Source: Nonomuraea longispora (lineage in GTDB: Bacteria; Actinomycetota; Actinomycetes; Streptosporangiales; Streptosporangiaceae). Taken from it: DNA of 46,004 nt. The DNA lies in NCBI RefSeq assembly GCF_004348345.1, contig NZ_SMJZ01000052.1, positions 1-46,004 on the forward strand, read 5' to 3'. Position numbers and translations under genes: made by a program. Below the pieces are notes generated by a model. That model was not told where the DNA came from. It saw only the letters and a list, made by a program, of their open reading frames with translations, and searched no databases. This document shows, piece after piece, positions 18,649-26,258 of the stretch; within the stretch, counting starts at the first letter, position 1, and each line of letters begins with the position of its first letter.

Positions 18649-19625
18649 CGCAGGGTGAACCCCGTTCCCATCGGATCGTCGGGATCGAGCGTGAAGGAGT
18701 GCCGCCCGGTCCGGTACGCCATGCCTTCGATCTCCGGTACGACAGCGCCCTCGGCGACGGCGGCCACCCGGGCGCGGAAGGTGCTGCCGACGACGCTGGT
18801 GTGGATCAGCGGGCCGCGCAGCCCGTCCTCGTGCAGCAGCGCCAGGCGGGCGGCGGTGCCCGACCCGCAGGGTGAGCGGTCCACCTCGCCGTCGGCGAAC
18901 ACCGCGACGTTGCGCTGGTGGGCCACGCCGTCCACGCCGGGCAGCTCGTCGTAGAAGATCACTCCGTAGACGCCGGAGAGCCGGTCGTCGGCGGGATGCC
19001 GGGAGGCGGGGTGGCCGGCCAGGTCCGCCTTGACGCGCCGGGCGCGCTCGATGAGCTCGGGCAGGTGCCGCGGCTCCACCGCCAGCCCCACCACCGCGGC
19101 GGGCGCCGAGGCGTAGATGGCGCCGCCGTACGACACGTCCACCGTCGTTCCCCCGGCCGGCACGCGGCGGGCGAGCACGAACGACGGCACGCTGACGAAC
19201 GTCACGGCCCGCACCTGGCCCTCCGAGCAGCGCACCCGTGCCGTGACGCGGCCCGACGGCACGTCGATGACCACGTCCGTCTCGCCGTCGGGCACAGCGT
19301 CGGCCATGCCCTCGCGCACCGCGTGCACGCCCAGCGCGATCGTGCCGTGGCCGCAGGCGGTGGAGAAGCCGTCCTTGTGCCAGAACAGCGCGCCGAACCT
19401 CGCGCCCGGGTCGTCAGGAGGGACCAGGAAGCATCCGTACATGTCGGCGTGGCCACGCGGCTCGTGGCACAGCAGCCGCCGCACGTGGTCGAGGTCCCTC
19501 ATCGCCGCCGAGCGGCGGTCGAGCACGTCGGAGCCGGGGATCTCGGGCACGCCGCCGGTCACGATCCTGAACGGCTCGCCGCCCGTGTGGTAGTCGACCG
19601 TCGTGATCGCGGGCACCCCGCTCAC
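18645..19625 (-). CDS. Proline racemase-family enzyme A (Cys/Cys type)
   Basis: A 326-residue cofactor-independent isomerase of the proline racemase fold. Both catalytic positions are cysteine: C91 in STACGHGTIALG and C253 in DRSPCGSGTAARLA. Trans-3-hydroxyproline dehydratases carry threonine at the second site, so a racemase or epimerase activity is more likely; substrate is not certain. Translation starts at GTG 19625, overlapping the stop of its paralogue (GTGA). Two paralogues in tandem suggest either division of labour (proline versus hydroxyproline) or different isomers. Confidence 0.85.
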   Translation of the reverse strand: MSGVPAITTVDYHTGGEPFRIVTGGVPEIPGSDVLDRRSAAMRDLDHVRRLLCHEPRGHADMYGCFLVPPDDPGARFGALFWHKDGFSTACGHGTIALGVHAVREGMADAVPDGETDVVIDVPSGRVTARVRCSEGQVRAVTFVSVPSFVLARRVPAGGTTVDVSYGGAIYASAPAAVVGLAVEPRHLPELIERARRVKADLAGHPASRHPADDRLSGVYGVIFYDELPGVDGVAHQRNVAVFADGEVDRSPCGSGTAARLALLHEDGLRGPLIHTSVVGSTFRARVAAVAEGAVVPEIEGMAYRTGRHSFTLDPDDPMGTGFTLR

Positions 19626-20623
19626 AGCTCGAATCCCGCGGGGAAGGGGTCGCGCGGGTCGAGGAAGTACTGGGCGGTGCCGGTGATCCAGGCGCGGCCG
19701 GTGATCGACGGCGCGACGGCGGGCCCGTCGCCCACGGTCGTCTCCTCCAGCAGCCGGCCGACGAACCTGGTGCCGATGAACGACTCGTTCACGAAGTCCC
19801 GTCCTAGCGGCAGCTCGCCGCGGGCGTGCAGTTGCGCCATGCGGGCGCTGGTGCCGGTGCCGCACGGCGAGCGGTCGAACCAGCCGGGGTGGATGGCCAT
19901 GGCGTGCCGCGACTGGTGGGCGTCGGAGCCGGGCGCGGCGAAATAGACGTGGTGGCAGCCCCGGATGCGGTCGTCCTCGCGGTGCACGGGCTCGTCGGCG
20001 GCGTTGACGGCCTCCATGGTGGCCAGGCCGGCCGCGATGATCTCGTTCTTTGCCTTGCGGTCGAACGGCAGGCCGTAGTCGCCGAGGTCGACGATCGCGT
20101 AGAAGTTGCCGCCGTAGGCCAGGTCGTACGGGATCGTCCCGAACCCCGGCACGGTCACGGCGGCGTCCAGCCGGTCGCAGTAGGAGGGCACGTTGCGCAG
20201 CGTCACCGACATGGCCATGCCGTCCTCGACGGCCACGTCCACCGCCACCAGCCCGGCGGGCACCTCCAGGCGTACGGTGGTGACCGGCTCGGTGACCGCC
20301 ACCATGCCGGTCTCGACGAGCACGGTCGCCACGCCGATGGTGCCGTGCCCGCACATCGGCAGCAGCCCCGACACCTCGATGAACAGCACCCCCCAGTCGG
20401 CGTCCGGCCGCGTGGGCGGCTGCAGGATGGCGCCGCTCATCGCCGAGTGGCCACGCGGCTCGGTCATCAGCAGCGTGCGGATGTGGTCGAGGTGGTCACG
20501 GAAGTAGACGCGCCGCTCGGCCATGCTCGCGCCGGGGATCACGCCCACGCCTCCGGTGATCACGCGCGTGGGCATGCCCTCGGTGTGGGAGTCGACGGCG
20601 TGGAATACGCGCTTTGTCCTCAT
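19622..20623 (-). CDS. 4-hydroxyproline 2-epimerase-like (proline racemase family B)
   Basis: Predicted to interconvert trans-4-hydroxy-L-proline and cis-4-hydroxy-D-proline, the entry step to the oxidative pathway. The 333-residue protein has the catalytic pair C91 (LLPMCGHGTIG) and C254 (DRSPCGTGTSARMA), the classic Cys/Cys signature, plus RGHSAMSGAIL near the N-terminus. It begins at ATG 20623, overlapping the truncated deaminase gene (ATGA). Proline racemase activity is an alternative; the dehydrogenase genes next door favour the epimerase. Confidence 0.87.
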   Translation of the reverse strand: MRTKRVFHAVDSHTEGMPTRVITGGVGVIPGASMAERRVYFRDHLDHIRTLLMTEPRGHSAMSGAILQPPTRPDADWGVLFIEVSGLLPMCGHGTIGVATVLVETGMVAVTEPVTTVRLEVPAGLVAVDVAVEDGMAMSVTLRNVPSYCDRLDAAVTVPGFGTIPYDLAYGGNFYAIVDLGDYGLPFDRKAKNEIIAAGLATMEAVNAADEPVHREDDRIRGCHHVYFAAPGSDAHQSRHAMAIHPGWFDRSPCGTGTSARMAQLHARGELPLGRDFVNESFIGTRFVGRLLEETTVGDGPAVAPSITGRAWITGTAQYFLDPRDPFPAGFEL

Positions 20624-20964
20624 CGCAGCCCTTCCGCCAGTGCCATCTCGGTCGCCGCCCGCACGACAGCGGCCTGCTCGGCCCATCGGCGCGACTCCGC
20701 GGCACCGTACGCGCCCGCCCCCGCCATCACGTCGCGCCCGCCGACCGCCTCGACGGCGGTGTCGACCACCCGCGCCCGCTCCCGCGAGGTCAGCGTCTGG
20801 TACTCGCCGAGCGATCCGTTCGCCACGACACCGGCGCAGCCGCGGCCGGCCGGCCGGAGGCAGTGGGCGGCGTAGGCGTCGAAGTCGACGGTCAGGCCTT
20901 CGCCTCGCATCGGCAGCGCGGTGGCCACCATGACGCCGTGCCAGGGCTTGCCGCGGTGTTCCAT
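20620..20964 (-). pseudogene. Internally deleted DapA-family (pyrroline-hydroxycarboxylate deaminase-like) gene
   Basis: Only 114 residues remain of a ~300-residue DapA-family (beta/alpha)8 enzyme. Residues 1-96 match the N-terminus (KPWHGVMVATALP; ANGSLGEYQTLT; RRWAEQA). Residues 98-114 look like the true C-terminus of the same family (AVVRAATEMALAEGLR). The middle ~190 residues, including the Schiff-base lysine, are gone. The deletion is in frame, and the start (TGATG) and stop (ATGA) still couple to both neighbours. It starts at ATG 20964, with GGAGG 8 nt upstream. The product cannot be a working deaminase. Confidence 0.82.
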
Positions 20965-22472
20965 CACGAGTTCCTCCGTGTCGGGGGGTTCGGGTGAGAA
21001 GGTGGATCGTCCGCACGGGCCCCGCCGGTCCCGTCAACGGTGACTCCGGCGCTCGCCTCGCCGCTCTCGCTGAGCGCGCCGAGGGTGACCGGCTGGGCGA
21101 TGGGGCGGCGGGGCGGCTGGGGCGGCTCCCCCGCCAGGCAGGAGAGCGCGTATCCGCAGACGCGGCCCTGGCACCAGCCCATGCCGGGCCTGGCCAGCAG
21201 CTTGATGGAGCGCGCGTCGGTCGCGCCGAGGTCCTGCGCCTCGCGTACGCGGGCCAGCGGCACCTCCTCGCACCGGCACACGAGCGTGTCGTCGCGCAAC
21301 CACCCCTGCCAGCCTGGTTTGACGGGGTACGCCCGCTGCAGCGCCTCCCCGAACCTCCGCCACCGGACCCGTCGCCGTACGAGCACCCCCGGCACCGCTC
21401 GGGCCGCTCCCTCACGGGGAGCCGTCCCCGTGGCGGGGCCGGCGTGCAGGGCACGGGAGTCGGCCACGACGGCCAGGCCGGCGACGCGGCCCTCCAGTTC
21501 GGACAGCCTCCACCCGCCGACTCCGGTGGGCTCGCCCGCCGCCCACACGCCCGGGACGGTGGTGCGCTGGCCGGTGTCCACGGTGAGCACCTGGCTGCCG
21601 TCCACATCGTGCCGGGTCCCGCAGCCGAGTTGCGTGCCCAGCTCGATCTGCGGCACGAAGCCGTACCCCGCGGCCACGGTGTCGCACTCGACGACGCGGG
21701 TGGCGATGATGTTCCACCCCTTGTCGAGCCGGGCGACGGTGACGGCCTCCACCTCTCGCTCGCCGTGCGCCGCGACCACCGCCTGGCGGGTGCGGTACGG
21801 CACCCGGTGGCGTGCCAGGTCCACGGCGTACCGTGCTGCTTCGCCCGCCTTGTCCAGGGCCAGGAGGGGCCGCCTGGCCAGCCCGAGCGCGCCGCCCGCC
21901 TCGTACACGCCGAGGACGCGCGCTCCCGCCCCGGCCAGCCCGCAGGCCGCGGGGAGCAGGAACGGCCCGGTGCCGGAGACGACGACCCGCCGGCCCGCCA
22001 CGACGCCGCTGCCCTTGAGCAGGGCCTGAGCGCCGCCGGCGGTGAGCACTCCGGGCAGGTCCCAGCCGGGGAAGGGCAGCGGCCGGTCGTACGCGCCGGT
22101 GGCGATCAGCAGTCGCCGCGTCCGGAGGACGACCGGCCGTTCGCCCTCCGGAGAGGGTGTCACGCCGTGGACGGCCAGGGTCGCGTCCGGCTCGCGGGCG
22201 GCGCTCCACACCTGGTGCCGCAGCAGCACGTCGGCGCGCTCGCCCAGGGCCCGCGCCTGCCGCAGGAACCGGCCGAGCCCGGGCACGGCCCCGGGCACGG
22301 CCCCGGGCACGGCCCCGGGGACGGCCCCGGGGACGGCGCAGTGGCGGAAGTACTGGCCGCCCAGCCGCGCGCCGGAGTCCACGAGCGCCACCCGCAGTCC
22401 CGCCCGCACCGCCGTGAGCGCCCCCGCGACCCCCGCGGGCCCGCCGCCCACCACCACCAGGTCGTACGTCAT
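20964..22472 (-). CDS. FAD/NAD(P)-binding subunit of a heteromeric amino-acid dehydrogenase
   Basis: A 502-residue flavoprotein resembling HcnB/OoxA and the E subunit of the LhpBEF D-hydroxyproline dehydrogenase. It has an N-terminal dinucleotide fold (VVVGGGPAGVAGALTAVRAG), a second one near residue 170 (VVVSGTGPFLLPAACGLAG), and a C-terminal BFD-like [2Fe-2S] domain with CRCEEV and GMGWCQGRVCG ligands. The ATG at 22472 overlaps the small ferredoxin gene (ATGA). A Pro-Gly-Ala-Val repeat near residues 46-65 is unusual. With the other two subunits it should oxidise cis-4-hydroxy-D-proline or D-proline at the membrane or cytosol (inferred). Confidence 0.85.
   Translation of the reverse strand: MTYDLVVVGGGPAGVAGALTAVRAGLRVALVDSGARLGGQYFRHCAVPGAVPGAVPGAVPGAVPGLGRFLRQARALGERADVLLRHQVWSAAREPDATLAVHGVTPSPEGERPVVLRTRRLLIATGAYDRPLPFPGWDLPGVLTAGGAQALLKGSGVVAGRRVVVSGTGPFLLPAACGLAGAGARVLGVYEAGGALGLARRPLLALDKAGEAARYAVDLARHRVPYRTRQAVVAAHGEREVEAVTVARLDKGWNIIATRVVECDTVAAGYGFVPQIELGTQLGCGTRHDVDGSQVLTVDTGQRTTVPGVWAAGEPTGVGGWRLSELEGRVAGLAVVADSRALHAGPATGTAPREGAARAVPGVLVRRRVRWRRFGEALQRAYPVKPGWQGWLRDDTLVCRCEEVPLARVREAQDLGATDARSIKLLARPGMGWCQGRVCGYALSCLAGEPPQPPRRPIAQPVTLGALSESGEASAGVTVDGTGGARADDPPSHPNPPTRRNS
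22277..22336 (-). repeat. Five 12-bp tandem repeats inside the dehydrogenase gene
   Basis: Five consecutive 12-bp units (22277, 22289, 22301, 22313, 22325), two of them exact and the rest one base off, encode about five P-G-A-V units. Length changes in steps of 12 bp would stay in frame. Confidence 0.9.
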
Positions 22473-22711
22473 GACGTGGTCACCTCGTCCCCCGGCGCGG
22501 CCTCCAGGAGGCAGGCCCGTTCGGGCGCCCGCCCGTTGACGGAGACCAGGCAGTCGAAGCAGACGCCGATCCCGCAGAACAGTCCTCTGGGCCGCCCGCC
22601 GAAGCGGGTGCTTCGCCAGGAACGCACGCCGGCCGCGTGCAGGGCAGCGCCGATCGTCTGCCCGGGGACGACCGGCACGGATCGGCCGTCGACCGTGATG
22701 GGGAACGTCAC
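22469..22711 (-). CDS. Small [2Fe-2S] subunit of the dehydrogenase
   Basis: An 80-residue ferredoxin-like subunit, resembling HcnA/OoxC and the F subunit of LhpBEF. Ligands C46, C51, C54 and C67 follow the C-x4-C-x2-C-x12-C pattern of plant-type [2Fe-2S] folds. The GTG start at 22711 overlaps the stop of the oxidase gene (GTGA), and its own stop overlaps the next start (ATGA). It would pass electrons from the amine oxidase subunit to the FAD/BFD subunit (inferred from family). Confidence 0.85.
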   Translation of the reverse strand: MTFPITVDGRSVPVVPGQTIGAALHAAGVRSWRSTRFGGRPRGLFCGIGVCFDCLVSVNGRAPERACLLEAAPGDEVTTS

Positions 22712-23862
22712 TGGTCCTCCTCGGAGAAGCGGCCGGGCCGGAAAGGGCTGAGGTCGAGGTCGGGTCTGTGGCCGGCGATGAGCTGGGCGAGCAGGTGCCC
22801 GGTCGCGGGGGCGAGCCCGATGCCCGCGCCTTCGTGCCCGCACGCGTGGTACAGCCCCGGCATGCGCGGGTCGGGGCCGATGACGGGCAGGTGGTCGGGG
22901 CAGTACGGCCGGAACCCGCAGTAGGACCTGATGGCCCGCACGTCGCGCAGCGTGGGGAACAGCGCGACCGCCTGCCCGGCGAGCCGCGCGAGCACCGGTA
23001 CCGACGTCGTCCTGTCGAATCCGACCCGTTCCCTGCTGGCACCGATGAGCACGGTCCCCGCAGGGGTGCCCTCGACGACGGCGGACGTCTCCAGCTCCGG
23101 CGAGTCGCTGGCGACGTTGGTGACGTAGGCGGCGGTGTAGACCTTGTGCCTGATCAGCGGCTCGCGCAGGGGCTCTGTGACGAGGATGAAGCCGCGCCGG
23201 GGCAGGATCGGCAGGTCGACGCCCGCCAGCGCGGCCACCTCGCCGCCCCAGGTGCCGGCCGCGTTGATCACCGCGCCGCCGCGGACGTCGCCCTTCGAGG
23301 TGCGAACCCCCGTCGCCCGGCCGCCCGAGCGGGTGATCCCGGTGACCGCGGTGCCGAGCCGCAGTCGCAGCGCTCCCTGGCCGTAGCTGCGCGCGGCGTG
23401 CCTGAGCAGGGCGGCGGCGGCCAGCATGGGCTGCACCTGGGCGTCCTGCGGGTAGAGGACGCCGCCGGCGAGGTCGCCGGCGAGGTGCGGCTCGTAGTCG
23501 CGCAACGATCCGGCCGGCACCAGGGTGTGCTCGACGTCCTGCTTGGCCGCGAGGCCGGCGAGGCGTTCCTGGATCTCGGGGGTCTCGGCGACGACGAGCC
23601 CGCCCTTGGCCTCGAACTCGAACCCGCCGTCGCCGCCGTACCGCTGCGCCAGTGAGCGCCACAGCCGGTTGGACAGGACGGCCAGCTCCAGCTCGGGTCC
23701 TGGTTCCTTGTCGGACACCAGCACGTTGCCCTCGCCCGAGCCGGTCGTGCCGCCCGCCACGGGTCCACGGTCGATCACGGTCACGTCGAGTCCCGCCCGT
23801 GCGGCGTAGTAGGCGCAGGCCGCTCCCACCACGCCGGCGCCGACGACGATCACGTCGGACAA
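22708..23862 (-). CDS. D-amino-acid-type FAD oxidase subunit (D-hydroxyproline dehydrogenase-like)
   Basis: A 384-residue DAO-family flavoprotein that should bind the substrate imino acid and pass electrons to the partner subunits, as LhpB or HcnC does. FAD fold VIVVGAGVVGAACAYYAARAG opens the protein, followed by GTTGSGEGN; CGFRPYCPDHLPVIG and ACGHEGAGIGLAPATG are the C-terminal FAD contacts. It is the first gene of the operon. The start is probably TTG 23862, about 10 nt after GGAGG; TTG 23880 in the same frame overlaps that site. A GTG at 23853 is also possible. Confidence 0.85.
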   Translation of the reverse strand: MSDVIVVGAGVVGAACAYYAARAGLDVTVIDRGPVAGGTTGSGEGNVLVSDKEPGPELELAVLSNRLWRSLAQRYGGDGGFEFEAKGGLVVAETPEIQERLAGLAAKQDVEHTLVPAGSLRDYEPHLAGDLAGGVLYPQDAQVQPMLAAAALLRHAARSYGQGALRLRLGTAVTGITRSGGRATGVRTSKGDVRGGAVINAAGTWGGEVAALAGVDLPILPRRGFILVTEPLREPLIRHKVYTAAYVTNVASDSPELETSAVVEGTPAGTVLIGASRERVGFDRTTSVPVLARLAGQAVALFPTLRDVRAIRSYCGFRPYCPDHLPVIGPDPRMPGLYHACGHEGAGIGLAPATGHLLAQLIAGHRPDLDLSPFRPGRFSEEDQ

Positions 23863-23886
23863 AACGCCACCACCTCCCAACAGTAA

Positions 23887-23897
23887 TATGTCACATA
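23887..23897. promoter_or_regulatory. Palindromic operator candidate for the GntR regulator
   Basis: TATGT-C-ACATA is a perfect inverted repeat with one central base, 25 nt before the operon's first start and between it and ctaA. Length and symmetry suit FCD-type GntR proteins. The binder is inferred. Confidence 0.45.
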
Positions 23898-23958
23898 CTC
23901 AATGACCTTGAGAAGCCCTGTTCCCGGGACCGCCCTGCCCGGCCCTTACCATCGATAC

Positions 23959-24945
23959 GTGAAGCTACCCACGGACCATCCCCACCCCCTGGTGCGCCGC
24001 CTGTTCTCCTTCTGGGCGCCCACAGAGACCAGCATGCGCGGCTGGGCCATGGCGTCCGTGGTGGTCAACGCGGGCATCACGGTGACGGGCGCGGGAGTGC
24101 GGGTCACCGGCTCCGGTCTGGGCTGCCCGACCTGGCCGAGGTGCACGCCCGACAGCTTCGTCCCGGTCGCGCACCCCGAGGTCTCGCCGCTCAACATGGC
24201 CGTCGAGTTCGGCAACCGGCTGCTCACCTTCCTGGTGCTGGCCGTGGGGGTCGCGTGCGTGCTCTCCGCGCTGCGGATGAGGCCGCGCAGGCGCTCGCTG
24301 GTGCTGCTGGCGTGGCTGCAGCCGGTCGGCATCGTGGCCCAGGCGCTGTGGGGCGGGCTGGTGGTCAGCACCATGCTCAACCCGTTCACCGTGGGCGCGC
24401 ACTTCCTGATCTCCAGTGGCCTGATCGCCGCCTGCTGGATGTTGTACGCCCGCGCGGGCGAGGGCGACGGCCCCGCGCGCCGGGTCACGCACCGCGACAT
24501 CAGGCGGCTCGGCCACGCGCTGCTCGCGGCGGTGTTCGTGCTGCTGGTGGCCGGCGTGGTGGTGAGCGGCACGGGGCCGCACTCGGGCGACGCCATGGCC
24601 TCCCGCTTCGACCTCGACATCGAGGTCGTGGCACGCTTCCACGCCGACATCGCCTACGTCGTGGTGGGGCTGACGTTCGCGCTGGCGTTCGCGCTGCACG
24701 TGAACAACGCCCCGCGCCCCGCGCGCCGGGCGGCGCTGGCGCTCTTCGCGGTGGAACTGGCCCAGGGCGTGATCGGCTACATCCAGTATTTCCTGGCCGT
24801 GCCCGCCATGCTGGTCCTGCTGCACGTCCTCGGCTCGACGCTGGTCTGGATCGCCGCGCTGCGGGTGGCCACCTCGCTGCGCACCCGCGCCCCTGAGGCC
24901 GCCTCCGCCGGCCCCTCCCCCACCGCGGCACACGCCGTCGCCTGA
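23959..24945 (+). CDS. ctaA: Heme A synthase (COX15/CtaA family)
   Basis: Oxidises the methyl group of heme O to give heme A for cytochrome aa3 oxidase. The 328-residue protein has about eight helices in two halves and the conserved cysteine pair in SGLGCPTWPRCTP. Heme-ligand histidine regions are visible (VGAHFLISSG; ARFHADIAYVVV; LLHVLGSTLVW). A GTG at 23959 is the best start: it gives normal length and follows TACCAT at a leaderless-like distance. It runs toward the convergent prsW gene, with 128 nt between stops and no clear terminator hairpin. Confidence 0.93.
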   Translation: MKLPTDHPHPLVRRLFSFWAPTETSMRGWAMASVVVNAGITVTGAGVRVTGSGLGCPTWPRCTPDSFVPVAHPEVSPLNMAVEFGNRLLTFLVLAVGVACVLSALRMRPRRRSLVLLAWLQPVGIVAQALWGGLVVSTMLNPFTVGAHFLISSGLIAACWMLYARAGEGDGPARRVTHRDIRRLGHALLAAVFVLLVAGVVVSGTGPHSGDAMASRFDLDIEVVARFHADIAYVVVGLTFALAFALHVNNAPRPARRAALALFAVELAQGVIGYIQYFLAVPAMLVLLHVLGSTLVWIAALRVATSLRTRAPEAASAGPSPTAAHAVA

Positions 24946-25073
24946 GCGGAATCGCGGGGTTTCAGGCGTTAAGTCCGCCACTCCCCCGTCCTGCGAGGGA
25001 CACGCTTTGCGGGAGAAGGTCCGGAAAGGTGCGCCCTCTCGAAGAACCCTTCCGTACGCACGCGCGCCCCGTG

Positions 25074-26258
25074 TCAGCCGGGGGCGTAGCCCGACGGTGA
25101 GCCGCCCCTGGCGACCGAGCCTGCGTGTGTCGCCCGCACGGGGAAGTCCGCCCTGGCGGTGCTCATGCACTCCAGCAGCGCCCGCTGCTCCTCGTGGAAG
25201 GTCTGCTCGTCGACCATGTGACGGGCCGCCCGCTCGTGCAGCAGGCCCAGCTCGGTGGCGGCGAGCTGGTAGTCGCGCATCGCACGCAACCCGCGCTTGC
25301 CGCCGTGGGCCTTGGCCCACTGCCGGGCCTGCCGCCGCCTGGTGAACGTGGAGAGCATGTAGATGTCGGCCTGCGTGACCAGCTTGGTCGGCTCGTACGG
25401 CGGCAGGTAACGCTGGATGAGGGCGACGATGCGCCGCCGGTCCCTGAACACCACGCCGATGAGCACGACGAGCACAACCAGCAGCGCCAGGTAGGCCACC
25501 ACGAGCCCCGGGAAGCCGCCGTAGGAGGCCAGGCCGTTCCACAGGCCGTGCAGGATCATCGCGCCCGACCAGCCGGCCAGGACGGGGAAGATGCGATCGC
25601 CGCCGCCGCGCTGGGCCGCGTAGGCGACCCCGACACCGATCATGGAGCTGAACAGCGGGTGCGCGAGCGGCGACAGGATGCCGCGCAGCACCACCGTGAC
25701 CGCCAGCCCCTTGACGCCCGAGCCGGACAGCGCGGCGATGTAGTAGCTGACGTTCTCGCTCATGGCGAAGCCGAGGCCGACCATGCTCGCGTAGATGACG
25801 CCGTCGGTCGGCCCGTCGAGCTCGGCCCTGCGGAACCGGAGCAGGCCCAGCAGCACCAGGCCCTTCATCGTCTCCTCGACCACGGGCGCGCCGAACGTGG
25901 CCGCGATGTTGCGGGCGCTGGCCTCCGACAGGCGGGCCGTGTCGATGATGTAGTGCAGGTTGAGCGAGTTGATGACGCCGGCGACCAGCACCGCGATCCC
26001 GGCTCCCCACGCGAACGCGAAGATGAGGTTGCTGCGCGGCTCAGGCTCCATCCGGTCGAGCGCCAGCACCGCGGCCAGCAGCAGCGGCACCGGCGCGAGC
26101 GCCAGCATGAGCGCGATGAAGAACTGCACCGGCGCGCCGTTGAACACCACGTCGAACGAGAACGAGACGAGAGCGCAGATGCCGGTGAGGACCAGCCCGA
26201 TGATCAACGCGAACGAAGGGCGGTCCTTGAACACCCAGCGTGGATCACGGGTCGCCAT
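25074..26258 (-). CDS. PrsW-family intramembrane metalloprotease
   Basis: A 394-residue membrane protein with about nine helices and a ~110-residue cytoplasmic C-terminal tail. Protease motifs are in order: VVEETMKG (EE...K), MSENVSYY, HPLF, and HGLWNG. The family cuts anti-sigma factors within the membrane (Bacillus PrsW) or related substrates. No anti-sigma factor gene is in the window. Its ATG overlaps the CDF gene by 14 bp, placing it as third gene of an arsR-CDF-prsW unit. The tail (residues ~285-385) is basic and helical and of unknown role. Confidence 0.88.
   Translation of the reverse strand: MATRDPRWVFKDRPSFALIIGLVLTGICALVSFSFDVVFNGAPVQFFIALMLALAPVPLLLAAVLALDRMEPEPRSNLIFAFAWGAGIAVLVAGVINSLNLHYIIDTARLSEASARNIAATFGAPVVEETMKGLVLLGLLRFRRAELDGPTDGVIYASMVGLGFAMSENVSYYIAALSGSGVKGLAVTVVLRGILSPLAHPLFSSMIGVGVAYAAQRGGGDRIFPVLAGWSGAMILHGLWNGLASYGGFPGLVVAYLALLVVLVVLIGVVFRDRRRIVALIQRYLPPYEPTKLVTQADIYMLSTFTRRRQARQWAKAHGGKRGLRAMRDYQLAATELGLLHERAARHMVDEQTFHEEQRALLECMSTARADFPVRATHAGSVARGGSPSGYAPG

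Noticed and set aside
18645..19625. Calling racemase-family enzyme A a trans-3-hydroxyproline dehydratase
   Set aside because: The second catalytic position is cysteine (SPCGSG), not the threonine expected for that activity.
24946..25073. A possible terminator between ctaA and prsW
   Set aside because: Only weak and interrupted complementarity (CGGAAAGG with CCCTTCCG) is present, not enough for a feature.
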